Positions 1-11,033 of a stretch of 64,000 bases of DNA are shown piece after piece. The DNA is from Morella rubra (lineage: Eukaryota; Streptophyta; Magnoliopsida; Fagales; Myricaceae). The first letter of the stretch is position 1. Each line of letters begins with the position of its first letter. The position numbers were made by a program, and so were the translations under genes. The notes under the pieces were generated by a model. The model made no database searches and was not told where the DNA came from. It saw nothing but the letters and a program-made list of their open reading frames with translations. The DNA lies in contig CM025851.1 in the NCBI GenBank assembly GCA_003952965.2, forward strand, positions 21,917,080 through 21,981,079, read 5' to 3'.

Positions 1-2
1 AC

Positions 3-138
3 GAAGAATATTATAAAAGATCAAAATATGCCATATTATCCTTAAAAAAACCTGAATGGGTAACAAAAAAAAAATAAGTACACAGATATGACACGTTATA
101 ATATATATAGTATCGGGGGGTTATGGGGCAAAAAATAA
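3..138 (+). pseudogene. rpl22: rpl22 3' end, plastid-derived
   Basis: Reading from base 3 gives the C-terminal tail of plastid ribosomal protein L22 (EEYYKRSKYAILSLKKPEW...). After an A-run at 75-84 the familiar ending (YTDMTRYNIY...LWGKK, stop 136-138) continues in another frame, so the run is one base off the frame that would join them. The end overlaps the rps3 start by 16 bases, as in plastid genomes. The 5' part lies beyond the window. It should not be functional in the nucleus because it lacks a nuclear promoter and transit peptide. Confidence 0.75.
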
Positions 139-782
139 ATCCACTTGGTTTCAGACTTGGTGCAACCCAAGATCATCATTCTATTTGGTTTGCACAACCA
201 CAAAATTATTCTGACGGTTTACAAGAAGATCAAAAAATACGAGATTGTATCAAGAATTATGTACAAAAAAATATTAAAATATCCTCTGGTGTTGAGGGAA
301 TTGCATGTATAGAGATTCAAAAAAGAATCGATCTGATTCAGGTCATAATCTATATGGGATTTCCAAAATCACTAATAGAAGGTCGGCCTCGAAGAATCGA
401 AGAATTACAGATGGATGTACAAAAAGAACTTAATTGTGTAAACCGAAAACTCAACATTGCTGTGACAAGAATTACAAACCCTTATGGACACCCTAATATT
501 CTCGCAGAATTTATAGCTGGACAATTAAAGAATAGAGTTTCATTTCGAAAAGCAATGAAAAAGGCTATTGAATTAACTGAACAGGCAGGTACAAAAGGAA
601 TTCAAGTACAAATTGCAGGGCGTATTGACGGAAAAGAAATTGCGCGTGTCGAATGGATCAGAGAGGGCAGGGTTCCTCTACAAACCATTCGAGCTAAAAT
701 AGATTATTGTTCCTATACAGTTCGAACTATCTATGGGGTATTAGGCATAAAAATTTGGATATTTGTAGACGAGGAAGAATAA
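123..782 (+). CDS. rps3: Plastid ribosomal protein S3 (rps3) copy, intact frame
   Basis: An uninterrupted frame of 219 codons matches the length and sequence of chloroplast small-subunit protein S3. It has the N-terminal [13 protein letters not shown] signature, a KH-type RNA-binding middle and the C-terminal S3 domain ending in an acidic FVDEEE. The ATG at 123 is the usual plastid start, inside the end of rpl22. In chloroplasts S3 sits in the 30S head and helps bind mRNA at entry. Here it lies in nuclear-type DNA with no transit peptide, so I infer a passive insertion whose open frame reflects youth. If the window were a mis-join to the plastome, this would simply be the plastid gene. Confidence 0.9.
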   Translation: MGQKINPLGFRLGATQDHHSIWFAQPQNYSDGLQEDQKIRDCIKNYVQKNIKISSGVEGIACIEIQKRIDLIQVIIYMGFPKSLIEGRPRRIEELQMDVQKELNCVNRKLNIAVTRITNPYGHPNILAEFIAGQLKNRVSFRKAMKKAIELTEQAGTKGIQVQIAGRIDGKEIARVEWIREGRVPLQTIRAKIDYCSYTVRTIYGVLGIKIWIFVDEEE

Positions 783-947
783 ACCTTTACTTGATTTACT
801 TGACTTGTCTTTATGTTCTATCGGCAATAAAAAAAGCAAAAAATGACAAACTCTTTCATTGTTTTTCTGTTAAATACAAACAAAAATGGGCAATTTTATA
901 AGGTTGAATAAAAATTCGATTAATTTTTTGATATTGAGATAATTGCT

Positions 948-1342
948 ATGCTTAGTGTGTGACTCGTTGGTTTTTTAGGGTTAGGATTCAAAAAACCGGA
1001 CCTGCCCACACATAGTATGAACTAATAACTATAGAACTGATAACCAACCCATCGCTTCATATTATCTAGATCTAAAGAACCGGTCATGGTATGATATATT
1101 GGTTATATCATTGTAGCAACGGAAAGTTTTTTGCAAAAAAAAAAAAAAGAAAAACCAATCTGATTATAAGTTGTGAAGCAATAACAATAAAAATGCAGAT
1201 AAATGGAAGGATGAGAGAAAGAGAGAAAAAGAATATGAATGCTATATGATTCCAATATGTAAGGTCTATGAGCAATCTTATAAAGGATAGTGTACTAAAG
1301 CATCAATACTAATTTGATTAATCTATAATTAGATGAATTTGT
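948..1342 (+). pseudogene. rpl16: rpl16 exon 1 plus 5' part of its group II intron, plastid-derived
   Basis: ATGCTTAGT (948-956) is the characteristic 9-base first exon of chloroplast rpl16 (Met-Leu-Ser). It is followed at 957 by GTGTGACTCG, the conserved start of a group II intron. About 385 bases of intron-like sequence follow before plastid similarity ends. Exon 2 is absent, so the insertion boundary cuts the gene. Confidence 0.75.
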
Positions 1343-1932
1343 AATATTTGTTGAACTTGCTGATCTAGTGCAAGACTTTATGTCTTCAGACATGGGTTCC
1401 GCGTAGAAGATACGAAAACTGCATACTCTACCGACATCGGCCAAAACTTGATTATGCTAAGAAAATATATAAATAACCAGACACCAACTGAAGCTCATTT
1501 CCATGTACAAAATTCATCGCATAGTAGTTTATATATGGTCGACAGCCACAGCTATAATAACATATTACAAAGAGACAGCCCATTAGCAGGAAACAATATC
1601 TCCAAAAAACAACAACATTTGAATTTGAAAAAAAAAATTCAAATGAGAACGGGAAAAACTCTGTATAATCAAAACCTGGTGGTCACCAACCATAAATTTT
1701 ATGCAAATCCGTTCCTTTTTGGCACACAGATGATGAGTTAACAATGAAAACATTTCATATAAAAGAACCCCTTTTGAAACATAAGGAAAACATGAAGAAA
1801 AAAGCAAACAAATAAAAGTGTAGCAAAAAAACGTAAGGAAGCGCATAGTACCTTCTGGACTGGGACAACAACTGACTTTTCGCTTGAACTCAATTCTTGC
1901 CCCTCCGCAACAGGCTTCTCCTCGGTTCCCAT
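1343..1932 (-). CDS. Possible two-exon 5' portion of an unidentified gene, cut by the plastid insertion
   Basis: On the minus strand an ATG at 1930-1932 opens 27 codons (MGTEEKPVAEGQELSSSEKS...VQK) ending at 1852 before a GT donor (GTACTATGCG). After a 395-bp gap, a pyrimidine-rich TTTTCTTAG acceptor precedes a second open stretch from 1456 downwards (starting HNQVLADVGRVCSFRIFYAE) in the same phase. It stays open as far as the plastid junction near 1342. A CT-rich leader (GA repeat 2059-2087 on the plus strand) lies upstream, as in many plant 5' UTRs. I do not recognise the protein and it may be a chance model. Support is limited to splice-site quality, phase agreement and leader context. 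Confidence 0.3.
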
Positions 1933-2055
1933 TCTGTCATAACAAACACCAACAAACCTACAACGCCAAACGCCCAGCAAACCACAGAACCAAAGAATTT
2001 GAACTGTTCTGCCAATAAAAGCCTATCCAACCCAATCCAAGCTCTCGAACTTTTG

Positions 2056-2058
<3 letters not shown>

Positions 2059-2087
<29 letters not shown>
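2059..2087. repeat. (GA)14 microsatellite
   Basis: Uninterrupted GA dinucleotides lie about 130 bp upstream of the possible minus-strand ATG at 1932. CT-rich tracts are common in plant leaders. Confidence 0.95.
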
Positions 2088-2090
<3 letters not shown>

Positions 2091-2099
2091 GAGTTAAAT

Positions 2100-4010
2100 G
2101 TTCTGTTCTTTGAGACACGGGGAGTGAAGGAGAGGAAGTGAGGGAAGATGCTTTCACATTTATGGTGAAAGGTGGTGGGGAAGCCTGGCCTACTGCCTTA
2201 CTGCTACTCCCACTCCCCACTCCCCAGACACCAGTGCGCGCGGACTCGGGTGCAATTTTTGGCTAAGTCACGCAAAACGCACCCCTCGTGAGTCGTGTCG
2301 TGACTACTTTAATTTATCCTTCGAGATTTCGCTCCTTTCTATCTCATCCCAATTTCTCACCGTAAACAAGCTGGCTTTACTTCTCTCCGCTTTTTCGAGG
2401 GAGAAACAAGCTGCTTTAAGCCTTCAACATGTTGGGCGGTTCGTTTTAGTCCTTTTGGCTCTTCTGCTTAAGTTTACCGCAAACCTTTTTCTATTTGGAG
2501 TAATTTCGTAAAGCTCCTCTCAAAGGATATACCAAACACACCAACTCCTGTAAGTGTGAACTGTGAAAGTTTGGTGGTGGTGGTGATGTTGGTGTTGATG
2601 TCGGGTTTTAGTGGGTAACATGATCACATTTGGTTTGGACGTTCAAATCTTAGCATTGGCCAAACCACATGACCCACTGAAAAATATTATTGCAGTCCAA
2701 AAGAAAGTTAGGCTCTGCTAGACGTTGAGTGAAAGAATCGGGGAATTCCATCAAATACGCATTAACCAAAAACAATAGTGGAAGCATCAGAGCTTGATGT
2801 TCGGTTCGATGGTTGGTTTCTTCTGTTGAAGGACTGTATACAATGTATAATTAGGAAACATATTTGCAGATACGTACAGTGCCGAAATCTCCTAGTGACG
2901 GCATAGAAGAAAAGCAAATCACTATATTTTAACCCAAAAACAGAGAACTCCCGAACACGGAACAACCCGTCAAGATATATATTTCCTTTTTTTTTTTTTT
3001 TTCTAGTCTGACCAAAGGGTAAGAGAAAATAGTAAAATAAATGACTGCAAGAAACCTAAGAAGCTTTTGCAACCTAACAAGGACCAAATTCCCACGTCAT
3101 TGATGGAAGAAAATGCCATCCTTGCCGTGTAATAAATAAATAAAAATACACAAAATGTTGACAAGTAACAATGTGTTGAACACGGAATGAGAACTACAAA
3201 TACACAGAGGTTAATATTTAATATGGTTTGGTAATTGTCTACATTTATAGAAAAGAGTATTTTAATTTCACTCGCAGAATTAAACAGTCACAAATCTTGA
3301 CTTTTCACGCCAACACAACGAAAAGACACCCTTTTGGTATGACAACGTTTACGTAATTGATTACAGAATGCAAGTTTTCGTGGATTCATGCAAGTTCCAC
3401 TTGGCCTGTCCAATGTGAAGCTTGCCTTCCAGGTAGAGGCTATAGGATGGTTAATTAGCCACGGAACTGCAGAAAGATTAGGTGATTAGTATTTTCAATG
3501 AGTGGAACCTTGTAGCTTGTTGCTCCAACTTAGGAGAAGGGCCATAGAACCTTGGTGGTTTAATTGTCAAGAGTTTCTCTTTCTAAAACTTAGAGTTTAT
3601 TGATAGATCAGTTGATTTATAGTGATCTCTTCAAACGGCTTCACACACTTGATTATTTACCTTGATCCTCTATTCGATGGCTTGTCTGCACACACAATCA
3701 AAGACACATTTCCCTCTTGAGAGAGAATAAGATCTTTGATGCTTAAGTTAGTCCATCGCACAATCTCTAAGCTTATTTGTAAACAATGTGCTTGTGTACC
3801 TCTTTCGTGATTCATTTTCCTTCTTTCATATCCTTCTTTTCATCGGCTATCCTGATTGAGTGATAGGGTTAACATTCTTATTGATCCCTCAATTGGTCCT
3901 TGGAATAAATGTCTAATCCATAGTCTTTTTGGTTGAACTTTGGCAAGTCATATTTTAAAAATTCATCTACTTCAAAATCAAAGGGAAGAGAAAATCCTAT
4001 GGCTTTTGGA
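2100..4010. other. Intergenic, no gene recognised
   Basis: This stretch includes the likely promoter side of the possible minus-strand gene (more GC-rich, 2,150-2,450), a GTG/GAT-rich patch near 2,570-2,600 and a T-run near 2,988-3,003. I found no convincing coding exon or complete transposable element. Confidence 0.6.
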
Positions 4011-4018
4011 GTTCAAAG

Positions 4019-5208
4019 CAGTGGGCGAAGCCATGAATCAAGTTTGGGGGGCAGAGTCATAGAGGAGAATAAAGATGATCTTCAGCGATAACAAAAATTT
4101 ACTTTTTTTAGAAATATTTTGAAAGTAAAAAAAATTCACAACTAAATATTCAAAATCTCAAAAGATTCAACACAAACTACAACACATATTCACACAAATT
4201 CCAATATCTTTGAAAAAAAACTCAATCAAATCAATCTTCTTTATATTTTCACTAATCTGAAATGCGTTTTTATTACAAAATTCCATCAAATCATCATTCT
4301 TTAAAAAATTTCACCAACATTTTACAAACCCAAATAAAACTTGATGTACCTACATATTCACACCACTATCAAATTTTCTACAAATTTTGAGAATTTGTTA
4401 TTGTCAAGCATCACCTTGGATTGTGTTCTAGAGTAGAAGCACCTACTTTCTATAATTCAATTTCGAAAATGTGATCCGAAGAAAATAAAGAACTTCCTTA
4501 ATATTTTATGGAAGTAATTATTTTCTATGTATTAATTATTGTTCTACAGTTCATCACCTGACAATTATAAAGAAACAATATACATTTTTACTTTAAATTG
4601 AAATTAGCAGCAAAAAGAAGGAAAAAAAAAACTTGAGACTGAAGATATTGAAAGCTTGAAAGAGAGAATGAACCTATATAAGCCGAGAAAAAGTCAACAT
4701 AAAAGAAAAAAAAAAAAGGTGTTAATAGGGTCTAGATAGGATTTTTCAAAATAAGTTAAAGTTGTCATATGTAAAAGGGCAGAAGAAACTTGGTAGACTA
4801 GGTGATTTCTTTACGTTAACTTTTTCAAAGGTGAGACGAAATTGAGAGGCTTTTTTTTTAGTGAAATTGTGAGAAATAAAAAACAAAATATAAACAAAAA
4901 TAATATTTACATCATAAAATAAATTGCATCTCTTGGTTGAACTTTTAATTCCATTAACATTAGTTGTTATTTTAAAAGATATTTTAATTCATTTCTTATT
5001 TGTTATCATTTTAAAGGGCATCATTTTTAAAGCATTAAATTTATCTAATTTATTTTGGGGGATAAATGGTATTTGAATGGCTAAAAAAAGGATAATATTT
5101 TTAGCCTTACCAAGGGGATTTTTTCAAAAGTTTTGGGGGGATGAAATAGTATTTTGAACTTAAGATTATGATTTTTTCATAAATTTTGCTGTATTGTATC
5201 CGCCCCTG
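4019..5208. mobile_element. Non-autonomous hAT element with perfect 8-bp target duplication
   Basis: The ends read CAGTGGGCGAAGCC on the left and, on the opposite strand, CAGGGGCGGATAC on the right, which are hAT-type imperfect terminal inverted repeats. The flanks GTTCAAAG (4,011-4,018 and 5,209-5,216) are identical, giving the 8-bp duplication typical of hAT. The 1,190-bp interior is very AT-rich and has no transposase frame, so it would depend on a transposase supplied in trans. Confidence 0.85.
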
Positions 5209-5216
5209 GTTCAAAG

Positions 5217-5479
5217 TCCAATTCAATGTAAAATCGGCACATAAGCTCAATGGAAGAAGTTTTGGGAACTCGTGGAGTTTGGCTAATGTCAAAATTGTGG
5301 GGGTTTAAAAATTATGATATATGAGAGTTGATAAAACCGTGCGGGAAAAGATAATTTGAGTGAATTTTTTATTTATTTTGATAAAAAGAGATAATTTGAT
5401 GAAAGAGAAATTATTTTGATGTTATTTTATTAAGCTAAATATTTGGAAGCCAAACACTAATAAATCCTTTGATCATAGA
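5217..5479. other. AT-rich spacer
   Basis: Between the hAT element and the LINE-like remnant I see only AT-rich sequence with repeated TAATTTGA-like words and no feature. Confidence 0.5.
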
Positions 5480-6840
5480 ATTTTTCGCTACACTGTTTCA
5501 AGGGTTCTTTGGAGCTTGTTGCCATGGCCACTCAATGTGGACTCTCTAGCCCACTTGAACCATATCAATGGCTTAAGATTATTCTCAACTTTCATTCTAC
5601 TCTCGACATTATGTTCAATTTGCTTTCGCAAGCTAATAATAGCGTGGTTCACGAGGATCCCACATTGATATTACTGTGCTAAATTCTTCGTGTTTATAGG
5701 AACACCTGATGGCTTAAAAGAACCTCCCAATTTATACAAAAGTAATAAATGCTAAGGCCTTCCAGAATTGGTTGCTTTAATCGCCTTTCTTTGCTGTAGC
5801 CCTGAGATCCCAAATTTCAATGGGAGTGGAGGTTCTATTAAATATAAGGGGGAGATATTGAGAATGCATGGATTCAAAAAATTGGACACCACTGTAAGGT
5901 AAGTACCGGAGCCGATCAGATCGAAATGTAATTTTTTTATTCCGGTTCTCAGAATAGAACCAGAATTTTTGGAATAAGAATTAAAAATTTCGGTTCGACA
6001 TATGGATTTTTTTGGACATATTTTTTTGAGCCCTAATGAGCTAAAATATTTTTTGAACTAAATTTTTAGAAGATTTTTCTATTATTTATCATAAATTTAT
6101 AATAAATGTAAACATTCAACCAAAATCTAGATTATAAAATAAACATTCAAACAAGTTTAGTACTCATCATATGTTATATTTTATTTTGAGCTTTAAAAAA
6201 AAAAACAAAAAAACAAAAAAATCACAATTGAAAAATTTGTATTTTTTAGCTATTATCATAAATTAACAATAAATGTAAATTTTCATCAAAATCTAGATTC
6301 TAAAATAAATATTCAATCAATTACACATGTTATATTTATTTTGAACACTATTTTTATTATATTTTTTTAGAAAAATTGGAATCGAAAATTCCGGTTATAG
6401 TTCCAAATTATCAAAAATGACTTTTAATTACAGTTCTAATATATGTCGACCCGGAATCGAATTTTCCAAATCGAAAGTGGAAATGAAAATTTCCATTCTT
6501 ATCAAATTTTTTTTCACCCTCACACTACGGACCTGCTCATGGAGAAGCCCTGGTGACCCTCTTGGAAATTTCAAAGGCTAAAGTTGTTAAGTTAAACAAT
6601 GTAGTCTTTGAGGAGGACTCAACCATTGTGATTGAAAGCGTGATGGAAAACTCAACTGGATTGACCGAAAAATTACGGAAATTATTGATCAGGCAAAGAG
6701 TATGCTTCAAAGTTGTCACCAAGACGTGGTCCACAAGATCCATGGTTCAATGAATGGGTTGGCTCATTCACTAGAGGCATGGGTTGCTGCCAACTCCTTT
6801 GACTGACAAGTTCTCAGAGGCGTTTGCTTTCACAACTGAG
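5480..6840 (+). pseudogene. Decayed L1-type LINE 3' part (RNase H-like), split by an insertion
   Basis: Around 5,505-5,650 the translation resembles the linker between the zinc-binding and RNase H regions of plant L1 ORF2 (SLLPWPLNVDSLAHLNHING). Around 6,535-6,830 it resembles the RNase H-like end (a stretch with NNVVFEEDSTIVIESV, then in another frame LAHSLEAWVAANSFD). At least one frameshift separates these. Between them, roughly 5,900-6,530, is a 0.6-kb AT-rich segment with repeated TTCGGTTC / ATTCCGGTT words, probably a small inserted element whose ends I could not fix. A plain degenerate LINE copy with no coding capacity. Confidence 0.5.
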
Positions 6841-6844
6841 TGAA

Positions 6845-8408
6845 AATTTAGTGGGGGAAAAGGCACCTTAGAAGCTACCCAACAAATTAAAAAGAAAAGA
6901 AAAGAAAAAGAAAAAGGCTAAGAAATTAGCCGAGTGTGAGCTGCGAATCTCTTATATTTCTCGTTGGAATTACTCATCTCGCAAGAGAAAAAGAAAAAGA
7001 GACTGTTTGACTGAGCTATAATGCGACCTGAGGCACGGAGTAGATGATGATAATGACGTGAACGCGTCAAGGAAATCACATCAAAGTACTAACAGTGTGC
7101 CTTTTTTGGGGAAGTCAAGGCACTGCAATCCCGCTTCTTCTGATTTGAGCCTAAAAGGGCAAACTGTGGGAGACTCTGAAATAAAATATTGGTTCATGGG
7201 TGGCGGTGGGGAGGACAGAGAAGAAGGAACGTGGAACTTGGCCTTTACGGGTTCAAAGATTAATGAGGAAAAGTATAAGCTCAGAAAAAATGGATCCATT
7301 GAACCTAATCGCTTAATCGTGATTAAGCTTGCCAATCTTTGCATTATTGTCCTCTTTTCTTTCCCATCAACGAAAAAGGATTCCAAATATAAGAATCTCA
7401 ACCATATTATCATGGAAATTCTGCAGAATTCTGCTCCTAGATTCCCCACTATCCAAGTGATTTCCAATGGAAAATACCCATTAAAATGTTTCTCGCCAGT
7501 CCTTAGAAACTTTTCAGTGCAGGAAATCAGTACCAGCAGATTTATTCGTTAATGCAACCAAGTTGTTTGTTTTTAAGGGGAATAATATGCTCACAGGATT
7601 AAAAAAGAAAAAGGCAGTATTCCTTTTCCTGGGGTCCCAAAAGTGGCAAGTGGCTTAGAATTGCAGAGGAAGAAGCTTCGGTTGTTTAGTTTTTTTCTTT
7701 CGTTAAAAAGGTGGTCAAGATTCGATCGAGGAAGATCTGGATGGTCAAGGATTTTTCAAACTTTTTAATTGAGCTTTTCTTAAATTATAAATTGAATTAT
7801 TCAACAGCTCTTAAGATCCTAAAGAATGCTCAGTATCTGAATTTTTAACAGCCGTTTTTGCTTTTCCAACAGACGCTTCCAACCAAACCAATGGGTCTGA
7901 TGAGGCGGTAGCCCGGCTTTGCTTGTTTCCAATTCCAATTGTCCGTTGCATGCATGATTCAGATATACATTTTACGTGTTACATTTGCAAAGTTAATTTT
8001 GGCTACATAATAGTCTCGATAAAAAAAAAATTCAGGGTTTAATTTAATACTTTAATTGCCGAAAACTATACTTCAGTGGATTTAACAGAAATTATGAATT
8101 TACTGACGTGAGGTATCACCAATTAATATCAAAATGATGGGGTCGGCCAGAGAGTTGAAGTGGATTGACCCTCAAAGTGATTTCTTCAACAGTCTCTCTC
8201 TCTTAGTCCGATCTGTTAGAGAAAATATTGTAATCAAATTTTGATATCAAATATAAGATTTGATTACGATATTATAGTCATCATATCAAAGATTTAATAT
8301 CGTTATCAAAATTCAAGTTTTAAATGTAGAGATTCAAATTCAAATGTAAGAATCATGTTTTTACAGTAGATCTAGCAGCCACACATTATTAATATCCTTA
8401 TTAGTAAC
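6845..8408. other. Intergenic, no gene recognised
   Basis: The sequence is less AT-rich near 7,050-7,560. Open frames run on both strands there (164 and 128 codons) but resemble no family, overlap each other and lack splice or start context, so I treat them as chance. The rest is AT-rich. Confidence 0.5.
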
Positions 8409-8546
8409 CCAACCCAGGTTGCCTCAGTGGTTAAGGCACACCTAAGCTTGTGTAGATCAAATACACAGTCCTAAGTTCAATTCTTCGTAAGGATTATACA
8501 TGTGACTTAATTAAGAGATTGAGCTGTGAGTCGTCTAGTTTTTTTT
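8409..8546 (+). mobile_element. tRNA-derived SINE-like element
   Basis: An A-box-like TTGCCTCAGTGG (about 8,419-8,430) and a B-box GTTCAATTC (8,475-8,483) are spaced as in an internal RNA polymerase III promoter. They are followed by about 60 bp and a terminal T-run (8,539-8,546). That layout fits plant SINEs. I could not identify a clear target duplication, so the ends are approximate. Confidence 0.5.
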
Positions 8547-11033
8547 GAAGTTTCCCATAATGTTAAGTCTACCAAGTGTGATAAGCTGGACCAAATCAGT
8601 CCAAGTTTTGTGCACAAGAGATGCCCTATATTTTCCTCCTTATCTAAAAAAATTCATATTAACTTTTTTGATTGATTGTTGTAATCTTCTATTTTGTAGG
8701 TTAAGGTGTAGATCTTTTAATTTACTTGATATTTGGAGTACATAGTAACTCTGAATATAGGGGTCTATGGGTGCTTAAGATTTTTGTTTCTTTTAAAATT
8801 CTGTAATTATAATATTAAGAGGAAAAAAGAAACAGAATATAATCATTGTTATGATGACAACATATGTTGTTGGAGATCAAATCATAAAATAATTCCACGA
8901 ATCCTTTTAGTGTTAAATGCAAAGAAGAAAAAGCTATCATTTTTAGTTAGTGGTAGACCACAGGTTGTCAATTTTACGAACCTAAGAAGATAAGTTTGCC
9001 GTAACTGCTGTGGGATAATTGATGACTCTGGAAGGATAATCAGAGCTCTTAGTGGAGATAGAATGTCGTGTTTTGGAGAAACCCCACAAAGTGGCTCTCA
9101 GTGGGTCCTAATGATTTAAAAAAAAAAAGCTCAACTGAAATTCCTCTGCTTTTTCTTGTCTTTAGTTTTCTTTTCTTTTGGGTTCTTCTGCAGTCACTTA
9201 AAGCCATGAAAGTAACACGAGACCCAGAGACAAATGGCCAGTGACAAAGCCACGCCACCGACTTCTAACTCAAAATTATACAAAATTTCAGCCATTCAAT
9301 GCCTTAAATATTCCATTGATTCTTGTAGTATTTCGAAACTTCAAATTAAACCCAATGATATTTTTTATCTTAAAGTAGTCCTATGGCTCTAGAATATTAA
9401 TGTGTCAATATAATCATTTTCATCGACCCATACTTATATTTAGATAACAAATTCTTACGTGACTAACAAGACACGTCTTAAATAATACTAAACTTATATG
9501 TGTCTATTTTTAATGGTAAAAAAAAATTAATAAGTGTCATTTTATGCATGTCGTCATATTAGACTAAAATTCTTACCTAAATTAAATATCACGATACTAA
9601 ATACGTGATGATTTGATATTAATTAAAATGTATCCTCGCGAGCTACATATAAATTTATGCAGGCGTCAATTGACCAAAAATAATTGTATTAGCACATTAA
9701 TATTTCATAGTAACTACTTCAAGATGAAAAATATTTAAAAGAGATAAATTTGAGATTTCGAAATAGCATGAGACGAAGGAATAATTAAGCCATTAAAAAG
9801 CAAAGCAAACATCAAATCATAGCGGTTAACGTGTCATGTCTCACCCACAGGTGTCACCATAGAGAGAGAGAGAGAGAGAGTTGTAAAGCTCACGTTGGGG
9901 TATTGAACAAAAGAGAAAGCAAAAGGCAGACACTGGGGAAAAGCAAAGTGTAGATGACACTGAACTTGAACCTGTTGGCTTTGGGCTTATTATATTTGGA
10001 CTGGCAGTTTTGGTAGGCATAGAGATTTTTATGGAAACCCAAATCTAAACGGTGTTCCCAGTTAGTTTCTGTCTGGCACCTCAAAATAATTCAGGCTGGA
10101 CCAACTTTTCCAGGTTGAAAAATCCTCTGACCCGGCCATGAGGGGAGAGGGAGAGGGAGAGAGAGAGAAGCACTTGACCAAGAGTCATCCACGTACAATT
10201 TGCGAAAATAAAATACCTATCATTACCTGCCTCCAATACCTCCACTGCCATTGGGATGAAAAGCAGCCACAATCTTCAGGTTCAGGTTCAACCCAGATCA
10301 GCAACTTGGCAGGAGTTAGGCTCAGCCGCACAGGTGATAAATAAGTGATGGCAAGTACTTTTGGAGGGATTATTTAATGGACACAAACTTGTAATAAAGT
10401 ATTTGTATCCTTTTGTGGCAGCATGTATCACAAAACATGACGACATACACTATCTTAACAACCCAAAGGCAGTGCCAAAATGCATCCAATTCTAATAATA
10501 ATATGAGAAGCTGACGAACTCCAACTAAAGTTGTTTTTTTCTGTGAACTTCCATTCCATTTCCTCTTTTGGGTATTATTTAATTCTATTCCAATATGATC
10601 ATCAGAAGCCATTACCTCAGACAATCGATATGTGGACGCTAAGATGCCAACTCATCTGCTGGGACACCTTGCAATAAATCCATTTGTAAAGGGTTGAACT
10701 TAAGGTCAGGATCATGGAACACCCAAGTAAGTCACAATTCCATTGAGATATGGGCATGCACATCATTTGATGATCATATCTATATCTGCTTTTCTAAAAA
10801 CAAATAAGAAAATCAACAAACCATACGACAGCGCGACAGACGAAATATTTATAATTCAATGAGTTAAATGGATAAACCGATGCAGCATTCAGGCAACTCA
10901 ATTTTGAAATTATAATTGTACAAAGATGGTAAACGGCAAAAGAAGAAGCTCTGGCTATCAAAATTTGGAAGGGATAATCAGGGATCCGGAACATGTCAAA
11001 TCAAGTAGTCTCCAGAGAGACTTGATTTATATT
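8547..11033. other. Intergenic, no gene recognised; 3' side of the methyltransferase gene
   Basis: AT-rich DNA with a GA microsatellite at about 9,861-9,880 and a GA-rich run at 10,141-10,168. The right part (about 10,600-11,033) probably contains the 3' UTR of the minus-strand methyltransferase gene. Some minus-strand stretches near 10,060-10,350 stay open for 25-60 codons but match nothing I know. Confidence 0.5.

Larger units (their letters stand above)
1..1342 (+). other. Plastid DNA in the nuclear genome (NUPT), open at its left end
   Basis: The block keeps the chloroplast ribosomal-protein order: 3' end of rpl22, complete rps3, then the 9-bp first exon of rpl16 and the 5' part of its group II intron. 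The intron text, with its A-rich run at 1135-1149 and GA-rich stretch near 1205-1235, looks like a eudicot rpl16 intron as far as I recall one. Plastid-like sequence stops near 1342, after which the text is nuclear in character. Complete rps3 suggests recent transfer. The left boundary lies outside the window. A wrong assembly join to the chloroplast genome cannot be excluded from sequence alone. Confidence 0.85.

Noticed and set aside
1448-1741. Plus-strand 97-codon frame near the plastid junction
   Set aside because: Low-complexity, no family match, and it conflicts with better splice-supported minus-strand exons.
3390-3440. Plus-strand FMQVPLGLSNVKLAFQ resembling a gypsy reverse transcriptase segment
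   Set aside because: Only about 16 residues with no supporting domain on either side.
7058-7552. Opposing open frames of 164 and 128 codons
   Set aside because: They overlap on opposite strands, resemble no protein family I know and lack start or splice context. Base composition alone can give them.
10062-10139. Minus-strand 25-codon frame (MAGSEDFSTWKSWSSLNYFE...) with a CT-rich leader and good start context
   Set aside because: Too short and without family match or conserved neighbour; could be a first exon, but nothing downstream supports it.
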